From assembly GCF_030247185.1 (NCBI RefSeq), contig NC_080572.1, forward strand, positions 234,051,336 through 234,115,335: DNA of 64,000 bases, given 5' to 3'. This DNA comes from Malaya genurostris. Its lineage: Eukaryota > Arthropoda > Insecta > Diptera > Culicidae. The notes under the pieces were generated by a model. It searched no databases, was not told where the DNA came from, and saw only the letters and a program-made list of their open reading frames with translations. How positions within the stretch are numbered: position 1 is the stretch's first letter; every line of letters begins with the position of its first letter. Positions 31,590 to 42,796 of the stretch are shown one piece after another. The translations under genes and the position numbers were made by a program.

Positions 31590-31898
31590 TGATTCAAGGC
31601 TTCAGTCTTTTTCAAGGCTACCTGAATCACTAACAGTCTTTTTAAAGACTAACAATTAGTCAGCCTTTCTCAAGGCTATACAAAGAGTGATATTCTAATA
31701 TAATCAGTCGTTTTCAAAACTAAGAAATTAATCAGCCTTTCTTAAGGCTAGCTATTCAAAGAACTATTCTTCGAACTAATCAGTCTTTATTAAGACTACC
31801 ACAAAATCAGTCTTTATCAAGACTTTTCCAAACTAGGAGTCTAATCGAAGACTAATTTAGCCTAGTTAATTTAATTTCAAATTTCATTTACTTCAAAC
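31590..31898 (+). promoter_or_regulatory. Juan-like LINE 5' leader with array of short hairpins
   Basis: Eight 16-base units of the form AGTCTTTNNNAAGACT start at 31604, 31635, 31662, 31706, 31734, 31782, 31809 and 31838. Most can fold on themselves. Two sequence classes alternate (AGTCTT...AAGACT and AGCCTT...AAGGCT). The leader directly precedes the ORF1 ATG at 31899. The role is unknown; RNA packaging or translational control are possibilities. Confidence 0.75.
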
Positions 31899-32946
31899 AT
31901 GCCTGCGTCCAACCGGAAAGGCAACAAGCCTAAGGCTAAAAATAATTCAATACGGAATAAATCACAATCCGTTATTCAACATTTTTCTAATAACATTCAC
32001 GATCTTATAGAATCTGAATGTAAAAATAAAAGACAACGGACGGGTTTCCCTTCCGTTGATCCTATGCCGTCTAACAATATTTACGAGATTCGTCCTGAAT
32101 CCGATTGTAGCGACACTAAAGAAAATTCTTCAAAAATTCCCACAATTGACGCTTGTCGTTCTGGGAAGAACCAACAATCTATGCCATCAGTGACGGTGAT
32201 GATTTCCGACTTCAAAGCATTCCGGATTGAGCTTTCTATTTTTCTCCCGGAAGTAAAAGTCTCATTTCAAATCGGACGAAGAGGAGAATATCGAGTCTAA
32301 GTTGATGGATTAGAAGATTACGAACGTCTTATTCGATATCTGTCCGAGAAACTTCAAAAATTTTATTCATATGATATAAAATCAGACAGACCCTTCAAGG
32401 CTGTCTTGAAAGGCTTATCAAATGATAAAAATACTGATGAAATTAAAAATGAACTAAAAGAATTGCTTGGTTTTGCCCCTTTCCAAGTAATATTCATGAA
32501 AAAAAGAGCGAATGGTACTTCTAAACCACGCTCTGGAATTTCCCATGAACTTTACCTAATACACTTCAATCGAAGTGATGTAAACAATTTGAAAACTTTA
32601 GGAAAAGTACGTTTCATTTCCCACATTAAAATTCATTGGGAACATTATAAACGGCATAATCGTATTGCAAACTTAACGCAATGTCATCGTTGCCAAGGCT
32701 TCGTCCATGGAACCAAAAATTGTCATATGGATATACGGTGCTAGGATTGTGGTAAATCGCATTCGAAAGACGTTTGTCCAATGAATGAAACCACTGATGA
32801 ATTTTCATTTTCAAATTGTGATGGAAATCATAAATCCAATTATTTGAAATGTCTTGTCATGGAAAAAATTTTAAACGCTCGTTCGCTTAGACAACAAGTC
32901 AAATCAACGACCTTAAATTTACAGAACATACCTGAAAATCAAAAAC
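31899..32946 (+). pseudogene. Juan-like (Jockey clade) LINE ORF1, 5' part, broken
   Basis: It starts with an intact ATG (MPASNRKGNKPKAKNNS). An in-frame stop falls at 32298-32300 and another after MDIRC near 32742. The frame otherwise continues through PFKAVLKGLSND, ELLGFAPFQVIFMKKR, SGISHELYLIHFNR and the knuckle region CHRCQGFVHGTKNC, then CGKSHSKDVCP. Jockey-clade ORF1 proteins carry such CCHC knuckles and bind RNA. At 32946 the frame is cut by a 1.8 kb repeat; it resumes at 34724 (KTVTNATPNSS). Assignment to Juan is by resemblance. Confidence 0.85.
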
Positions 32947-34723
32947 GTGCTTAATCCACCTATCAGTGAGATGATACCTTTTTTTTATCAATCCGCATGT
33001 GTTTTTTCATGAATATTCCTCGGTTTTCATGACATTATTTTAATGACCGTCGTTTTAAGCTGCAATTTGACATTTTAATCACTCATTACTCTATCTAAAA
33101 TGGTTACAATCGATTAAACTTTTCATGATATGTCGAAGTGAGTTCCAGTTTAGAATTTACGGTAATTTAAGGTACTTCCAGAGCCGGTATTCAGGAACCA
33201 GCATAAACCAAACCGATTCGTATGGCCATATGACGAATAAATTGCAATAGTTTCGAGTCCAACTTTTAAGCTTTTCGGGATTATCATCTTCTATATCGGT
33301 TTGAATTTTAAAAATTCATCCTCCTGTAATTCCAGGATCGGAAGTCAGCATTGAATAAAATTAATTAATTTTGTGTGGGACTATAAGTTTATTTTAATTT
33401 GAATTTTTTTCTGAAATTCGATTTGGCTTTATTTGCGAAAACGATTGAGCTTTGAGAAACGATTCGATACTGGAGCCGGAATTCGAAAATTGGTGTAGCC
33501 GAAGTCAGACAAATTCACCTGATTAGTTTACATTTGTTTCAATATGTTTAAAAATCAGTATAGACATCTTTGAGAAATCGTAGTACGAGTTAAATTGTTG
33601 GGTGCCTTCCGAATCGAAAACTGAATATCACTAAAACTGAAATAAGTTTATTTGGTTGTCGACTATTCAAATCAGCAAATCTTAGATGATTCTTAGATAT
33701 CATTTGAATCTTAGATCGGTTCAGCCATCTACGAGGAAAATAAGTTACACAATTTTAATTTCGTTTCACATATCATCCTGTAGTTCCGGAACCAGAAGTC
33801 GGATCCAAACATAATTCAGGAACCTTGTTTAGGAGCATACGAATATTCATATGAATCTGAGTTTGTAGAAAACGGTTGAGTCATCTTCGAAAATAAGTTA
33901 AAAAATTGAGTGAAATTATTTGTCACATACGCATTTGCTGATCTCGACGAACTGATTCAAATGGTATATGGGTGTTTTGTTCTTCCAGCATTTATTGCTG
34001 TAAGCAGTTTGAATCAATATAATTATGAAATTGTTCAGAATTCGGAAGTACTGCCATCTTTCCAATATGTCATATTCGAACGATTATGTTGCCAAAAACG
34101 AACCGTGCTAAAATTGGTCCGAGGCAAAATGTCATGAAAAATAATGCTGTTCACAGTCTTTTTGGTACTTAGAAACTATTGTATGTAACAGTATAAAAAA
34201 TCGTGTTTTACGTTGCTCATAAGCCTTTCTTTGCCATACAGCGCTCAGAACTTCTACTGCTGGAATATGGGGGAAAAGTCGCTTACACAAAAAAATCGAT
34301 ATCTCCGTTAAAAATGGACGGATTTTAACAATCTATGGCTTGTTGGATAGCTATTACCGTGCGGAATCTAAGTCTGGAAACATATTCTGTTTTCAAGGTC
34401 AATTGTGACAGATATTGTCAAAAAACTGAAAATTTTGACATAAAACTTCGTATAACTCAAAAAGTAAACATCCGATCTCAAAACCATTCAATAGCGTTCT
34501 GGGTGACGGGGAGACCTTTCATTTGCGACTAGTTTGATCAAAATCGGTCCAGCCATCTCTGAGATCTCGACCTCTTAGTTGTCAACACACATACAGACAC
34601 ACACACACACACACACACAGACATTTGCTCAGTTCGTCGAGCTGAATTGATTGGGGGCCTCGGAAAATTTTTCGAAAGTTTGAGCGAATTCTATACCTAT
34701 TTTTTATATATATATAAAAAGGT
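32947..34723. repeat. 1.78 kb dispersed repeat, left inverted copy, inserted in Juan-like ORF1
   Basis: One end is TTAATCCACCTATCAGTGAG, and the other ends CTATACCTATTTTTTATA with TATAAAAAGGT. AAAAAC stands on both sides (32941-32946 and 34724-34729) and may be a target duplication. The same element in opposite orientation occupies ~35697-37580. Internal blocks include CCGGAACCAGAAGTCGGATC near 33788 and a CA microsatellite at 34590-34620. ORFs inside (33910, 34335) recur in the other copy and have no known function. Confidence 0.85.
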
Positions 34724-35207
34724 AAAAACCGTTACAAATGCCACGCCTAATTCTTCTAAGGCACTTATTTCTTCGAATTTAAAACAAAAAACAGGTACGC
34801 CTTCCAATTCGTCTTCTAACAATTTATTGACAGGTAGATCGACCTCGTCATCATCTTCTTCTAATGTCAGTTACGCTAGTGTAGCAGGTAGAAATCTACC
34901 ACTTAATTCTTCTAATGTAAATAATCAAAACACAGGAACGCCTTGCAGTTCATCTTCTAACGAAAACAATTTATTAATAGGTAGATCGGCCAAATCATCT
35001 TCTTCTAATGGCAGTCTACCTACCAATATTCCTTAAATGCCATTTGCTTCTTTAAATGAAGTCGATTTAGGCGATATAACTGAAAATAAAATAATCTACC
35101 TACAAGATCAACTTTTTCAAATGATCATCCGAATGAATTCGACTTCATCACTTTTTGAAGTATTTCAAATCGGATGCAATATAATAAATGTTTATATCCT
35201 CTTATAA
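34724..35207 (+). pseudogene. Juan-like LINE ORF1, 3' part
   Basis: It resumes the ORF1 frame as KTVTNATPNSSKALISS. It contains a Ser/Asn-rich region with an internal direct repeat: NTGTPCSSSSNENNLLIGRS resembles an earlier TGTPSNSSSNNLLTGRS unit. One stop lies at 35034-35036, after which MPFASLNEVDLGDI and QLFQMIIRMNSTSSLFEVFQ continue to a stop at 35207. Confidence 0.78.
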
Positions 35208-35261
35208 ACAGAAATTCTAAGCTCTGTCTAAAAAACAAATGGTAAATTTATAAACAAATTT

Positions 35262-35470
35262 TCAGACCACCCATGCTTTATGCAGTACCAATTTGGTCAA
35301 GTTGTCGTTCCACCAGGAAGAAAACGCTTCAAAGGATTCAGAATAAAATTCTGAAAATGCTTTTGAAGCGTCCTCCCTGGTTTAGTACTAATGAGTTACA
35401 CAAATTCCGACAAAAATCGATGCAATCTTAAATTGAATCGATTCGCTCTCTGTATTAGTTAGTATATAAG
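35262..35470 (+). pseudogene. Juan-like LINE ORF2, C-terminal remnant
   Basis: RPPMLYAVPIWSSCRSTRKK and QRIQNKILKMLLKRPPWFST with TNELHKFRQKSMQS are readable. They correspond to the segment after the RT domain in Jockey-clade ORF2. The endonuclease and the RT fingers/palm are absent, so ORF2 has lost about 2.5 kb between 35207 and 35262 by deletion. Confidence 0.82.
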
Positions 35471-35696
35471 TTCCTTTTCCCCATTACACAATACAAGTAG
35501 GTTTAGAATTTTCCCTACACAAAAATCTCAGAATTGCGGAAGCAAATGATGTCCTCATGGTAATAACCAATTTCTACATCTACATCGACATACAAAATGT
35601 ACTACATCGACATACAAAATAATATTCATATTTTTATTCCTGTCATATGAAATTTACAGCTACAAAGTCGAAATGTGTTCAGATAGAGTTTTTACC

Positions 35697-36355
35697 TTTT
35701 TTACCTATTTTTATATATATAAAAAATAGGTATAGAATTCGCTCAAACTTTCGAAAATTTTTCCGAGGCCCGGAGGGCCGAATGACATATACCAATCAAT
35801 TCAGCTCGACGAACTGAGCAAATGTCTGTGTGTGTGTGTGTGTGTTGTCAACTAAGAGGTCGAGATCTCAGAGATGGCTGGACCGATTTTGATCAAACTG
35901 GTCGCAAATGAAAGGTCTCCCCGTCACCCAGAACGCTATTGAATGGTTTTGAGATCGGATGTTTACTTTTTGAGTTATACGAAGTTTTATGTCAAAATTT
36001 TCAGTTTTTTGACAGTATTTGTCACAATTGACCTTGAAAACAGAATATATTTTCAGACTTAGATTCCGCACGGTAATAGCTATCCAACAAGCCATAGATT
36101 GTTAAAATCCGTCCATTTTTAACGGAGATATCGATATTTTTGTGTAAGCCTTATTCCAGTAGAAGGAATTTTGAGCGCTGTATGAAAAAGCAATGCTTGG
36201 GAGCAACATGAAACACGATTTTTTATACTGTTACATACAATTGTTTCTAAGTACCAAAAAGACTGTGTACAGTATCCTTTTTCATGACAACTTGCCTCGG
36301 ACCGATTTTAGCACGGTTCGTTTTTGGCAACATAATCGTTCGAATATGGCACATG

Positions 36356-36386
<31 letters not shown>

Positions 36387-37580
36387 ATATGTAAACCAGA
36401 TGATACCAGCATTATCGAGTTGGAAGTAATTCCATAATTATATTGATTTAAACTATTTACAGCAATAAATGATGGAAGAACATGACTTCCATATACCATA
36501 CGACTCAGTTCGTCGAGATCAGCAAATGCGTTTGTGACAAATAATTTCACTCAATTTTCTCGGAGATGGCCAAACCGTTTTCTACAAACTCAGATTCATA
36601 TGAAAAGTAGTGTACTCCCAAACAAGGTTCCTGAATTACGTTTGGATCCGACTTCTGATTGCGGAACCACAGGATGATATGTGAAACGAAATTAAAATAA
36701 TGCAATTAATTTTTCTCGTAGATGGCTGAACCGATCTAAGATTCAAATGAAATCTAAGAATCATCTATGATTCAAATGAGAGGTCTTAAAATCCTATAAA
36801 ACCTCTTACTTTTTAGTCAGATCCGACTTCTGGTTTAGGAAATGCAGGGTGATTAGTATAAAAATGTCCATTTCACATAAATTAATCAGGTTTATCGGGT
36901 TTGCAGATTTGGATAGTCGATTACCAAATAAATTTATTTCAGTTTGAGCGGTATTCGTTTTTGGATTCGGAATGTACCCCCAAATTTTAATTCGCACTAC
37001 AATTTCTCAAAGATGTCTACACACTGCTCAGGTGAATTTAACTGATTTCGGCTACACCGATTTTAGAATTCCGGTTCCAGTATCGAATCGATTCTCAAAG
37101 CTCAATCATTTTCTCAAAAAAGACCAAATCAAACTTCAAAAACAAATATTACAGGACTTAAGGTCCCATACAAAATTGGTGAATTTTATCCGATTCTGGA
37201 ATTACAGATGATGAGTTTATAAATTTCATGTAAATTGTTTGGCGTAATAATTTATGGCCATTCGAATCATTTTGGGCTATGCTAATTCCTGAATACCGGC
37301 TCTGGAAGTACCATAAATAATGACGAAAAACTCTAAAGTGGAACTTACTTCGGCATCTCATGGAATGTTCAATCGATTGTCACACGCTAAGATTGAAATT
37401 CGATATGTTTTGCAGTTTCGGCATTACAGGGTAATGAGTGATTAAAATCTCAATTTGCCGTTTAAAACGACGATAATTAAAATAATGGCATGAGAACTAA
37501 AACACCTAAGAATATCTATGCAAAAACACATGCGTATTGATAAAAAAAAGGTATCATCTCACTGCTAGGTGGATTAATCA
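35697..37580. repeat. 1.8 kb dispersed repeat, right inverted copy
   Basis: Reverse complement of 32947-34723 with small indels. It begins with the hairpin TACCTATTTTTATATATA with TATAAAAAATAGGTA and ends CACTGCTAGGTGGATTAA then TCACGTTTTT. A TG microsatellite at 35826-35845 mirrors the CA tract of the left copy. An (AAAT)n tract lies at 36356-36389 only in this copy. GTTTTT lies on both sides. Confidence 0.85.
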
Positions 37581-38500
37581 CGTTTTTGTTATTAATATTA
37601 GTTTTTCATATACCAAAATTTAAACAGTTGACCAATCGCAATAATTAAAAATTGCACTTTTTTTTTTCAAATTTAATAAATATTTCATTCCCTGGTCATA
37701 ATGGTAGCCATTGGCATAAGTTTTTGCATGCATACTCTGCCGTGACAAAGTGTAGAAATATTCTCTCTGCTAGTGCGAATGTACTTCCCAAAACGAAACA
37801 ATTTTGCTTCGCACATGTACCGCAAAAAATTTGCGTATAAGCGCAGATTTAACTATAGCCAATTTTTAAACTGAAGAAATTTTCTACTTATTCTACTTAT
37901 TGATTTAATATTATTGTCCGGGATAATATACGAAAGCTTTCAACCGACACTGTAATTGTATTTCTTTGTTGCATCACAACGAATACGGTAGCCGATATGA
38001 AATCATTACTTAACTTTTGTTACGGTGACCATTTGGCGACAAAAAACAGTCAATGCGAGCACGTCGGGAGAGTTAGTTACGTTGGAACTTATTGTAACTT
38101 AGTATGATGTGATGTCAATTCGTAACACTATTTCGACTCCATTGTAACAATCATAATACGACTTGTTTCGTCGTGTTTGTCATGCGACCATTATGCAGCA
38201 TCTGTTTCATTTTTATGGACATGTTACATGTGCTACTTGGGAACGAGCCTTTTGTCAGCATGTGCCGAATATTCAATCACTGTTCCAATTAATTCGACTT
38301 TAATCTATCACAAAAAGGTTGTCAAGAAATTGTTCCTAGGGTTACTACCTAATTAGTTTTAGTTTTAGTTTTAGTTAGTTTAGAAACACTATGTTTCAGT
38401 GAAATGTATCATTTGGATGATTGTAATCTGTTGATGCAAATGAAGAGGAGGTTTTATGCCTGTTGGAGAGCAAGTTTGACAGAAACTAACTCCTTCGGGC
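37581..38500. other. No gene recognised
   Basis: AT-rich sequence with a short TTTTAG iteration at 38356-38380. ORFs near 37652 and 38404 have no recognisable content, and the latter runs into a dispersed repeat. Confidence 0.35.
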
Positions 38501-38800
38501 TTTTCCCTGTTCCAAATAAACAAATCTCGACGTTTTGTGCAATTCTAAGACTATTGGCATCAAAACAAAATTTTCTGTTTCAAAAATTTCATGTACCTCC
38601 TCTGTGGTGATTTTTCAAGATCGATAATTTTCAAACTTTGACCTCCGGGTGCACCACTTTACTCATATCCGATTTATCTCAAATTTTGCATACGGATTTT
38701 TTTGAAATGCTTAAACATTTAAGCACCACCACTTAACGAAATAAGAGATGACCCAAAAATATTGGCCCCCTAATATATAAACATGAATTCCAATACATCA
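38501..38800. repeat. Dispersed repeat related to 24240-24640 and 59735-60216
   Basis: TTTCATGTACCTCCTCTGTG, GGTGATTTTTCAAGATCGAT, CCTCCGGGTGCACCACTT and AAATTTTGCATACGGATTT match the other copies in reverse order to the 24.3 kb copy. Confidence 0.65.
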
Positions 38801-40870
38801 GGTTTTTGACGAATTGAGTCATATTTCGTTCGTAACTTTGCCTAAATTAGAGTTCATCAATTGTAGAACATTTCTACTATTAGCATACAATAGTGAATGT
38901 TCGACTCAAAATTGACTCCCAACTCTATTCATAACAAATGTGATGAGTACCAAAATCTTCTGAGGGCTAAATTTTCATATTGTGCAAGTCGATCCTCTCA
39001 ATTCTATTCTCCAAGTAATTATCGAATAATGAACAAACAAACAGAACAAAAATGTCGGTTGTGAAAGGGCACTCCATATTAAAGGAGACTGTCGTGCCAT
39101 TCACGCAATCATTAATTTGTCATTTCGTTTTATCTCCGAGCTACTGTATGAGTAAATTGATTAAACCTCAAATTTAAAATGAAAGCTCGTTGTCTGAAAT
39201 TCATCAATAATGTAAACGAATGGTAATTTAACCGCTTCCCAGCGTTGAGCATTGACCGTCAAGTCAAGCGAGCTTCGTTTCGTTCAGGACCTTGTTCCGA
39301 TACGAGTAATCAAATTACCACGTCAAACCCAAACGAGGTAACCTTACAGTTCCACTTCGGCAAGTTCACAAACTCTTACCACACTACTATAGGTCGCTAC
39401 TGCGCATGGTACATTATAAATACAATGTGTTAATACGTGTACTTTCGTCATACTTTTCCACTGTTTCGAGACCTCATCATTTCGTTCCGCATGAAGTGGG
39501 TACTGTTAGTATATTTTGCGATAGTTTTCATGCAGGAAAGCACTCCAATAACCGAGAGTTGAGCGAATCCTGCTGGTCAAACTGGCTGCTGCTGGCAAGC
39601 GCACGACTGCGTCCACACATCGCACCTGTTTTTCCACCACACGCCGTTTGTGGGTTTGAGACGGGGTTTTGTGCTTCCAGTGGAACCCCGTCCTGACCCT
39701 CGTCACGTTGGTGTCAATCATCATCGTCCTTATGGACATGAAAGATGGTTCGAAAAAAATTGAACACTCAAAGAATTTTTAATTCTGCAGAAGCCAATTA
39801 AAAACTGCGACCAACAGCTGGTACGGTTTTGATGGGATGCCATTAAGTTCTGGTTCCTCCCCCACGGGTTCCACCGTTCACGTTATGGATCAATGAACTT
39901 ATGTCGTCAAACCAAGATAGCGACATTTGTTGATGTTTGTTTTATTACTCGATACGTGAGTGTGTGATAACGGAAAACGCGCTTTGGCTTCCTGGGAAAC
40001 ACTGTGAAACGACTTTGGCATACAATAAACACTTACACCATATTACAGTTACCGTGAAACGGGTGCTGGAAACCTGCCAAGGAGCTATAAATAGATACAG
40101 TTGGCTATTATTGTCGTAAATTTAATGCGATTTTGAAGTTGAAACTTTCAATATTTGCTGTGAAAAAAGACACTCCATAATTGCATCTCTACTATGATAT
40201 CAATCTTTGTGAACTTGTTTATGATTTCTCAACAGAATGAAGGACTATAAAATAACCCAGTGATTCGATTCGAGTTTGTTTATGCTACTTAGTAACCGTT
40301 CACACTTACACTGTATGCTTTAAAACGGAAAAGGACTGTACTTGAAAAAATACAACTTGAAGACATGAAGTCCGACTCGTTTCATTGCCTATTGAATGAA
40401 CCAGACATCTTCATCTTCCTTGAGTTCATAGAATTGCAATTCTTCGCTACCAGCTCGCAGCGGGGTTGTCTGAGTCTCCTTGAACGATTTAACCATATGG
40501 AGCACAGGTGAATTGTCAAATCCTAACTGTTTCACGATCCACCTCTAGGACTGACCTTGATTATCCACAACCGTGCACAAAATTTGTTGTTGTTACTTGG
40601 ACGCCAACTCGATAACGACTTCACAGATTGCTACGATATTTTGCACATGTGAACATTACACTCTAAACTAGTTTTTCCAAATATATCATCATTTCTACCC
40701 AGTTTTTAATACCTGTCATTTCGTAACTCAATTCCAGATATTTCATTAGCTATCAACTGGGGCGCAGTATCTTCTACTGTCATTCAAGTCTGTGAAATCG
40801 AGGAGAGCTGGTGCTCAAGTGTCGCTCTCAAAAATGTCTAATTACAATGTGTGTGAAACAATTTACCTTA
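38801..40870. other. No gene recognised; largely unique sequence
   Basis: 39085-39110 (GAGACTGTCGTGCCATTCACG) resembles the end of the 1 kb repeat. ORFs at 39245-39433, 39406-39696 and their complements show no known domain. A diverged host exon cannot be excluded. Confidence 0.3.
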
Positions 40871-41789
40871 TGATCAAAAAAGAACCGGAATATTATTTAA
40901 AAACGCAAAACTTCAATTTTTAATAATTTCTTTATTATCGCCTTCAAAGTACTTCTCCTCCTGCGGCAATACATGCATGCCAACGCTTGATCCAATTTTC
41001 CATACAAGTTTAATAGGCCGCCGAAGGTATGGCCTTTAGTTCACGCAGCGAATTCTCTTTTATGGTCTCTATGGTCTCAAAACGCGTTCCCCGCAATGGC
41101 AATTTGAGTCTGGGGAAGAGTAAAAAGTCACACGGGGCCATATCTGGAGAGTACGATGCTTGGTTGATGATATTGGTTGAGTTTTTGGCCACAAACTGCG
41201 ACACAACCAACGCACACACGACGCTGTTTTTGAATGAAATTCAGCTTTTTTGGCACCAGCCGAGAAGCGACGCATTTCAAACCCAAAACATCAGTTAAAA
41301 TGTGTTCGGCTGATCCATAAGAGATGCCCAACAACACAGCAATCTCTCTAATCGGTACAGAACGATTTTGCAACACGATTTGCTTCGCCGATTCAATGTT
41401 TTCTTCAGTAACAGATGTTGTTGGGCGGCCAGGGATCTCATCATGATCCAAGCTTGTACGACCACCTTTGAAGCGTTTATACCACTCGTATGCCTTTGTT
41501 TTTCCTAGATACGATTCACCAAAGGCCTTTTCTAACATTTTCAACGTTTCGGAACACTTAAATCCATTTGCAACACAAAATTTGATGCACGCACGTTGTT
41601 CTAAATTTTCATCCATTATAAAAATCGCCACATGAAAATTTTTCATCTTCTTTGTATAGACGCCAAACAAAAACTAATCGTACGATATGTTTCAAAACTT
41701 GACAGAATGTGTATAAAAGTGTTGCCAACGTTGAGAGAATAAAATTAGACAAGCGCGGGAAATTTAAAATGAAAATTCTTCATTTATCA
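40871..41789 (-). mobile_element. mariner transposon, second lineage, internally deleted, 919 bp
   Basis: The left end is TGATCAAAAAAGAACCGGAA. Read inward, the right end is TGATAAATGAAGAATTTTC, an imperfect inverted repeat. TA flanks both ends (40869-40870 and 41790-41791). The size is ~400 bp below a complete mariner, and the loss is inside the transposase gene. Terminal repeats and protein differ from the element at 19377, so the two are separate families. Confidence 0.87.
41010..41614 (-). pseudogene. mariner transposase with in-gene deletion
   Basis: The N-terminal half is open from MDENLEQRACIKFCVANGFK at 41614 through EWYKRFKGGRTSLDHDEIPG, IREIAVLLGISYGSAEHIL and VPKKLNFIQKQRR. Near 41212 a deletion joins this, with a frame change, to VSQFVAKNSTNIINQASYSPDMAPCDFLLF and onward to LRELKAIPSAAY. 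Both helix-turn-helix motifs of the DNA-binding half remain. The first two catalytic acids (TGDE and HHD blocks) are gone, and only the third (SPDMAPCD) remains. It might still make a truncated DNA-binding protein. Confidence 0.92.
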
Positions 41790-41791
41790 TA

Positions 41792-42189
41792 ACGTATAGT
41801 AAAATAGTTGGTCGAAACAGTTATTCTGTGACAAGTGTACTTTGATTAGTAAAAAGTGCTAAAAGTGCTATTGTTCAAGTGACTGACACTGATAATTTAC
41901 CGCCCAAAATCAAACGATTTCAACCGATCGAAGCACCATCTGCATTTCACTGTCTTCGTTATCAGATTCAAGTATAACTAACGCACGTATCCGACTGTGA
42001 TTTATCGTATTGTACTGTAAATTTAACCCAAATACTACGTAATGATTTTTACCCTTAAGTGTACTTTAATTAATACAGAATTTTAAATCTTTAACGCATC
42101 GAGTTTCGATTTGCAGCGTGAAAAACGAATAAAACAGCTTAACGAATATAAAAACATGTAAACAAAAAATGGATTTGTCTCTTTTTCTT
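41792..42189. other. No gene recognised
   Basis: AT-rich sequence between the mariner and the SINE. The minus-strand ORF 42066-42278 runs into the SINE and is accidental. Confidence 0.35.
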
Positions 42190-42200
42190 CTTTTCATCAT

Positions 42201-42402
42201 CAAACAAAGTCCTAGCATTACATTCCTTTTGTGGAATTTCTTAGCAATTTTCTTGGAATTCTCTTTCTTAGCGTACATAATCGTTGCATGGCTCGTACTA
42301 CGATCCTATTGACACTAAAAATCCTTTCAGGTCGGGAATCGAACATACGACAACTGGCTTGTAAGACCGGCGCCCTTATGCATTGAACCGCCAACACGGG
42401 CG
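42201..42402 (-). mobile_element. Complete tRNA-derived SINE, 202 bp
   Basis: The minus strand begins CGCCCGTGTTGGCGGTTCAA (A-box region). GTCTTACAAGCCAG follows in an anticodon-arm position, then TGTTCGATTCCCG, a good B box. The tRNA-unrelated body runs through TTAGTGTCAATAGGATCGTA and TTCCACAAAAGGAATGTAAT. An 11-bp duplication CTTTTCATCAT flanks it (42190-42200 and 42403-42413). The loop CTTACAA would read UAC, pointing to tRNA-Val as the parent. SINEs are transcribed by Pol III and moved by LINE enzymes. Confidence 0.88.
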
Positions 42403-42570
42403 CTTTTCATCATGTTTTTTTTCATTGTTCATCCATGTTCAGAGCGCATAACAAAAACTTCAAAATTTTGTTGATTTAAAAGAAAAGAAAATTGTCACTA
42501 CCAAAAAGAAAGAGTACACTCAATCAAAATCACTATATTCATTCAGATTATGAAAATAAACCCTCTGATA

Positions 42571-42583
42571 ATTATTCGCTCTT
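42571..42583. repeat. 13-bp target-site duplication, left side of second I-clade LINE
   Basis: ATTATTCGCTCTT just before the poly(A)-derived T-run is repeated at 48245-48257. The final TT overlaps the T-run, so the certain part is 11 bp. Confidence 0.88.
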
Positions 42584-42796
42584 TTTTTTTTTTCTCTCTC
42601 TGTTTGGCTCAGACCTGTCGGTCCATAAAGCCAGGTCTTGTGTTATTTTTAGTTGTGTTGCTAAACTAATCGATTCGGATCTGATGCTGTACTGTGATGA
42701 TGATTTATGATGTGTATTTTTTTTTTATAGCGGCTGTAATCGGGTAGTCGTTGAGTTCGATTTTCTTTTGTTTTTTTTTATAGTTTTATTGACAAC

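Noticed and set aside
31604..31853. CRISPR-like regular short repeats
   Set aside because: Units are self-complementary, unequal in spacing and sequence, lie in a LINE leader and occur in a eukaryotic context without cas genes.
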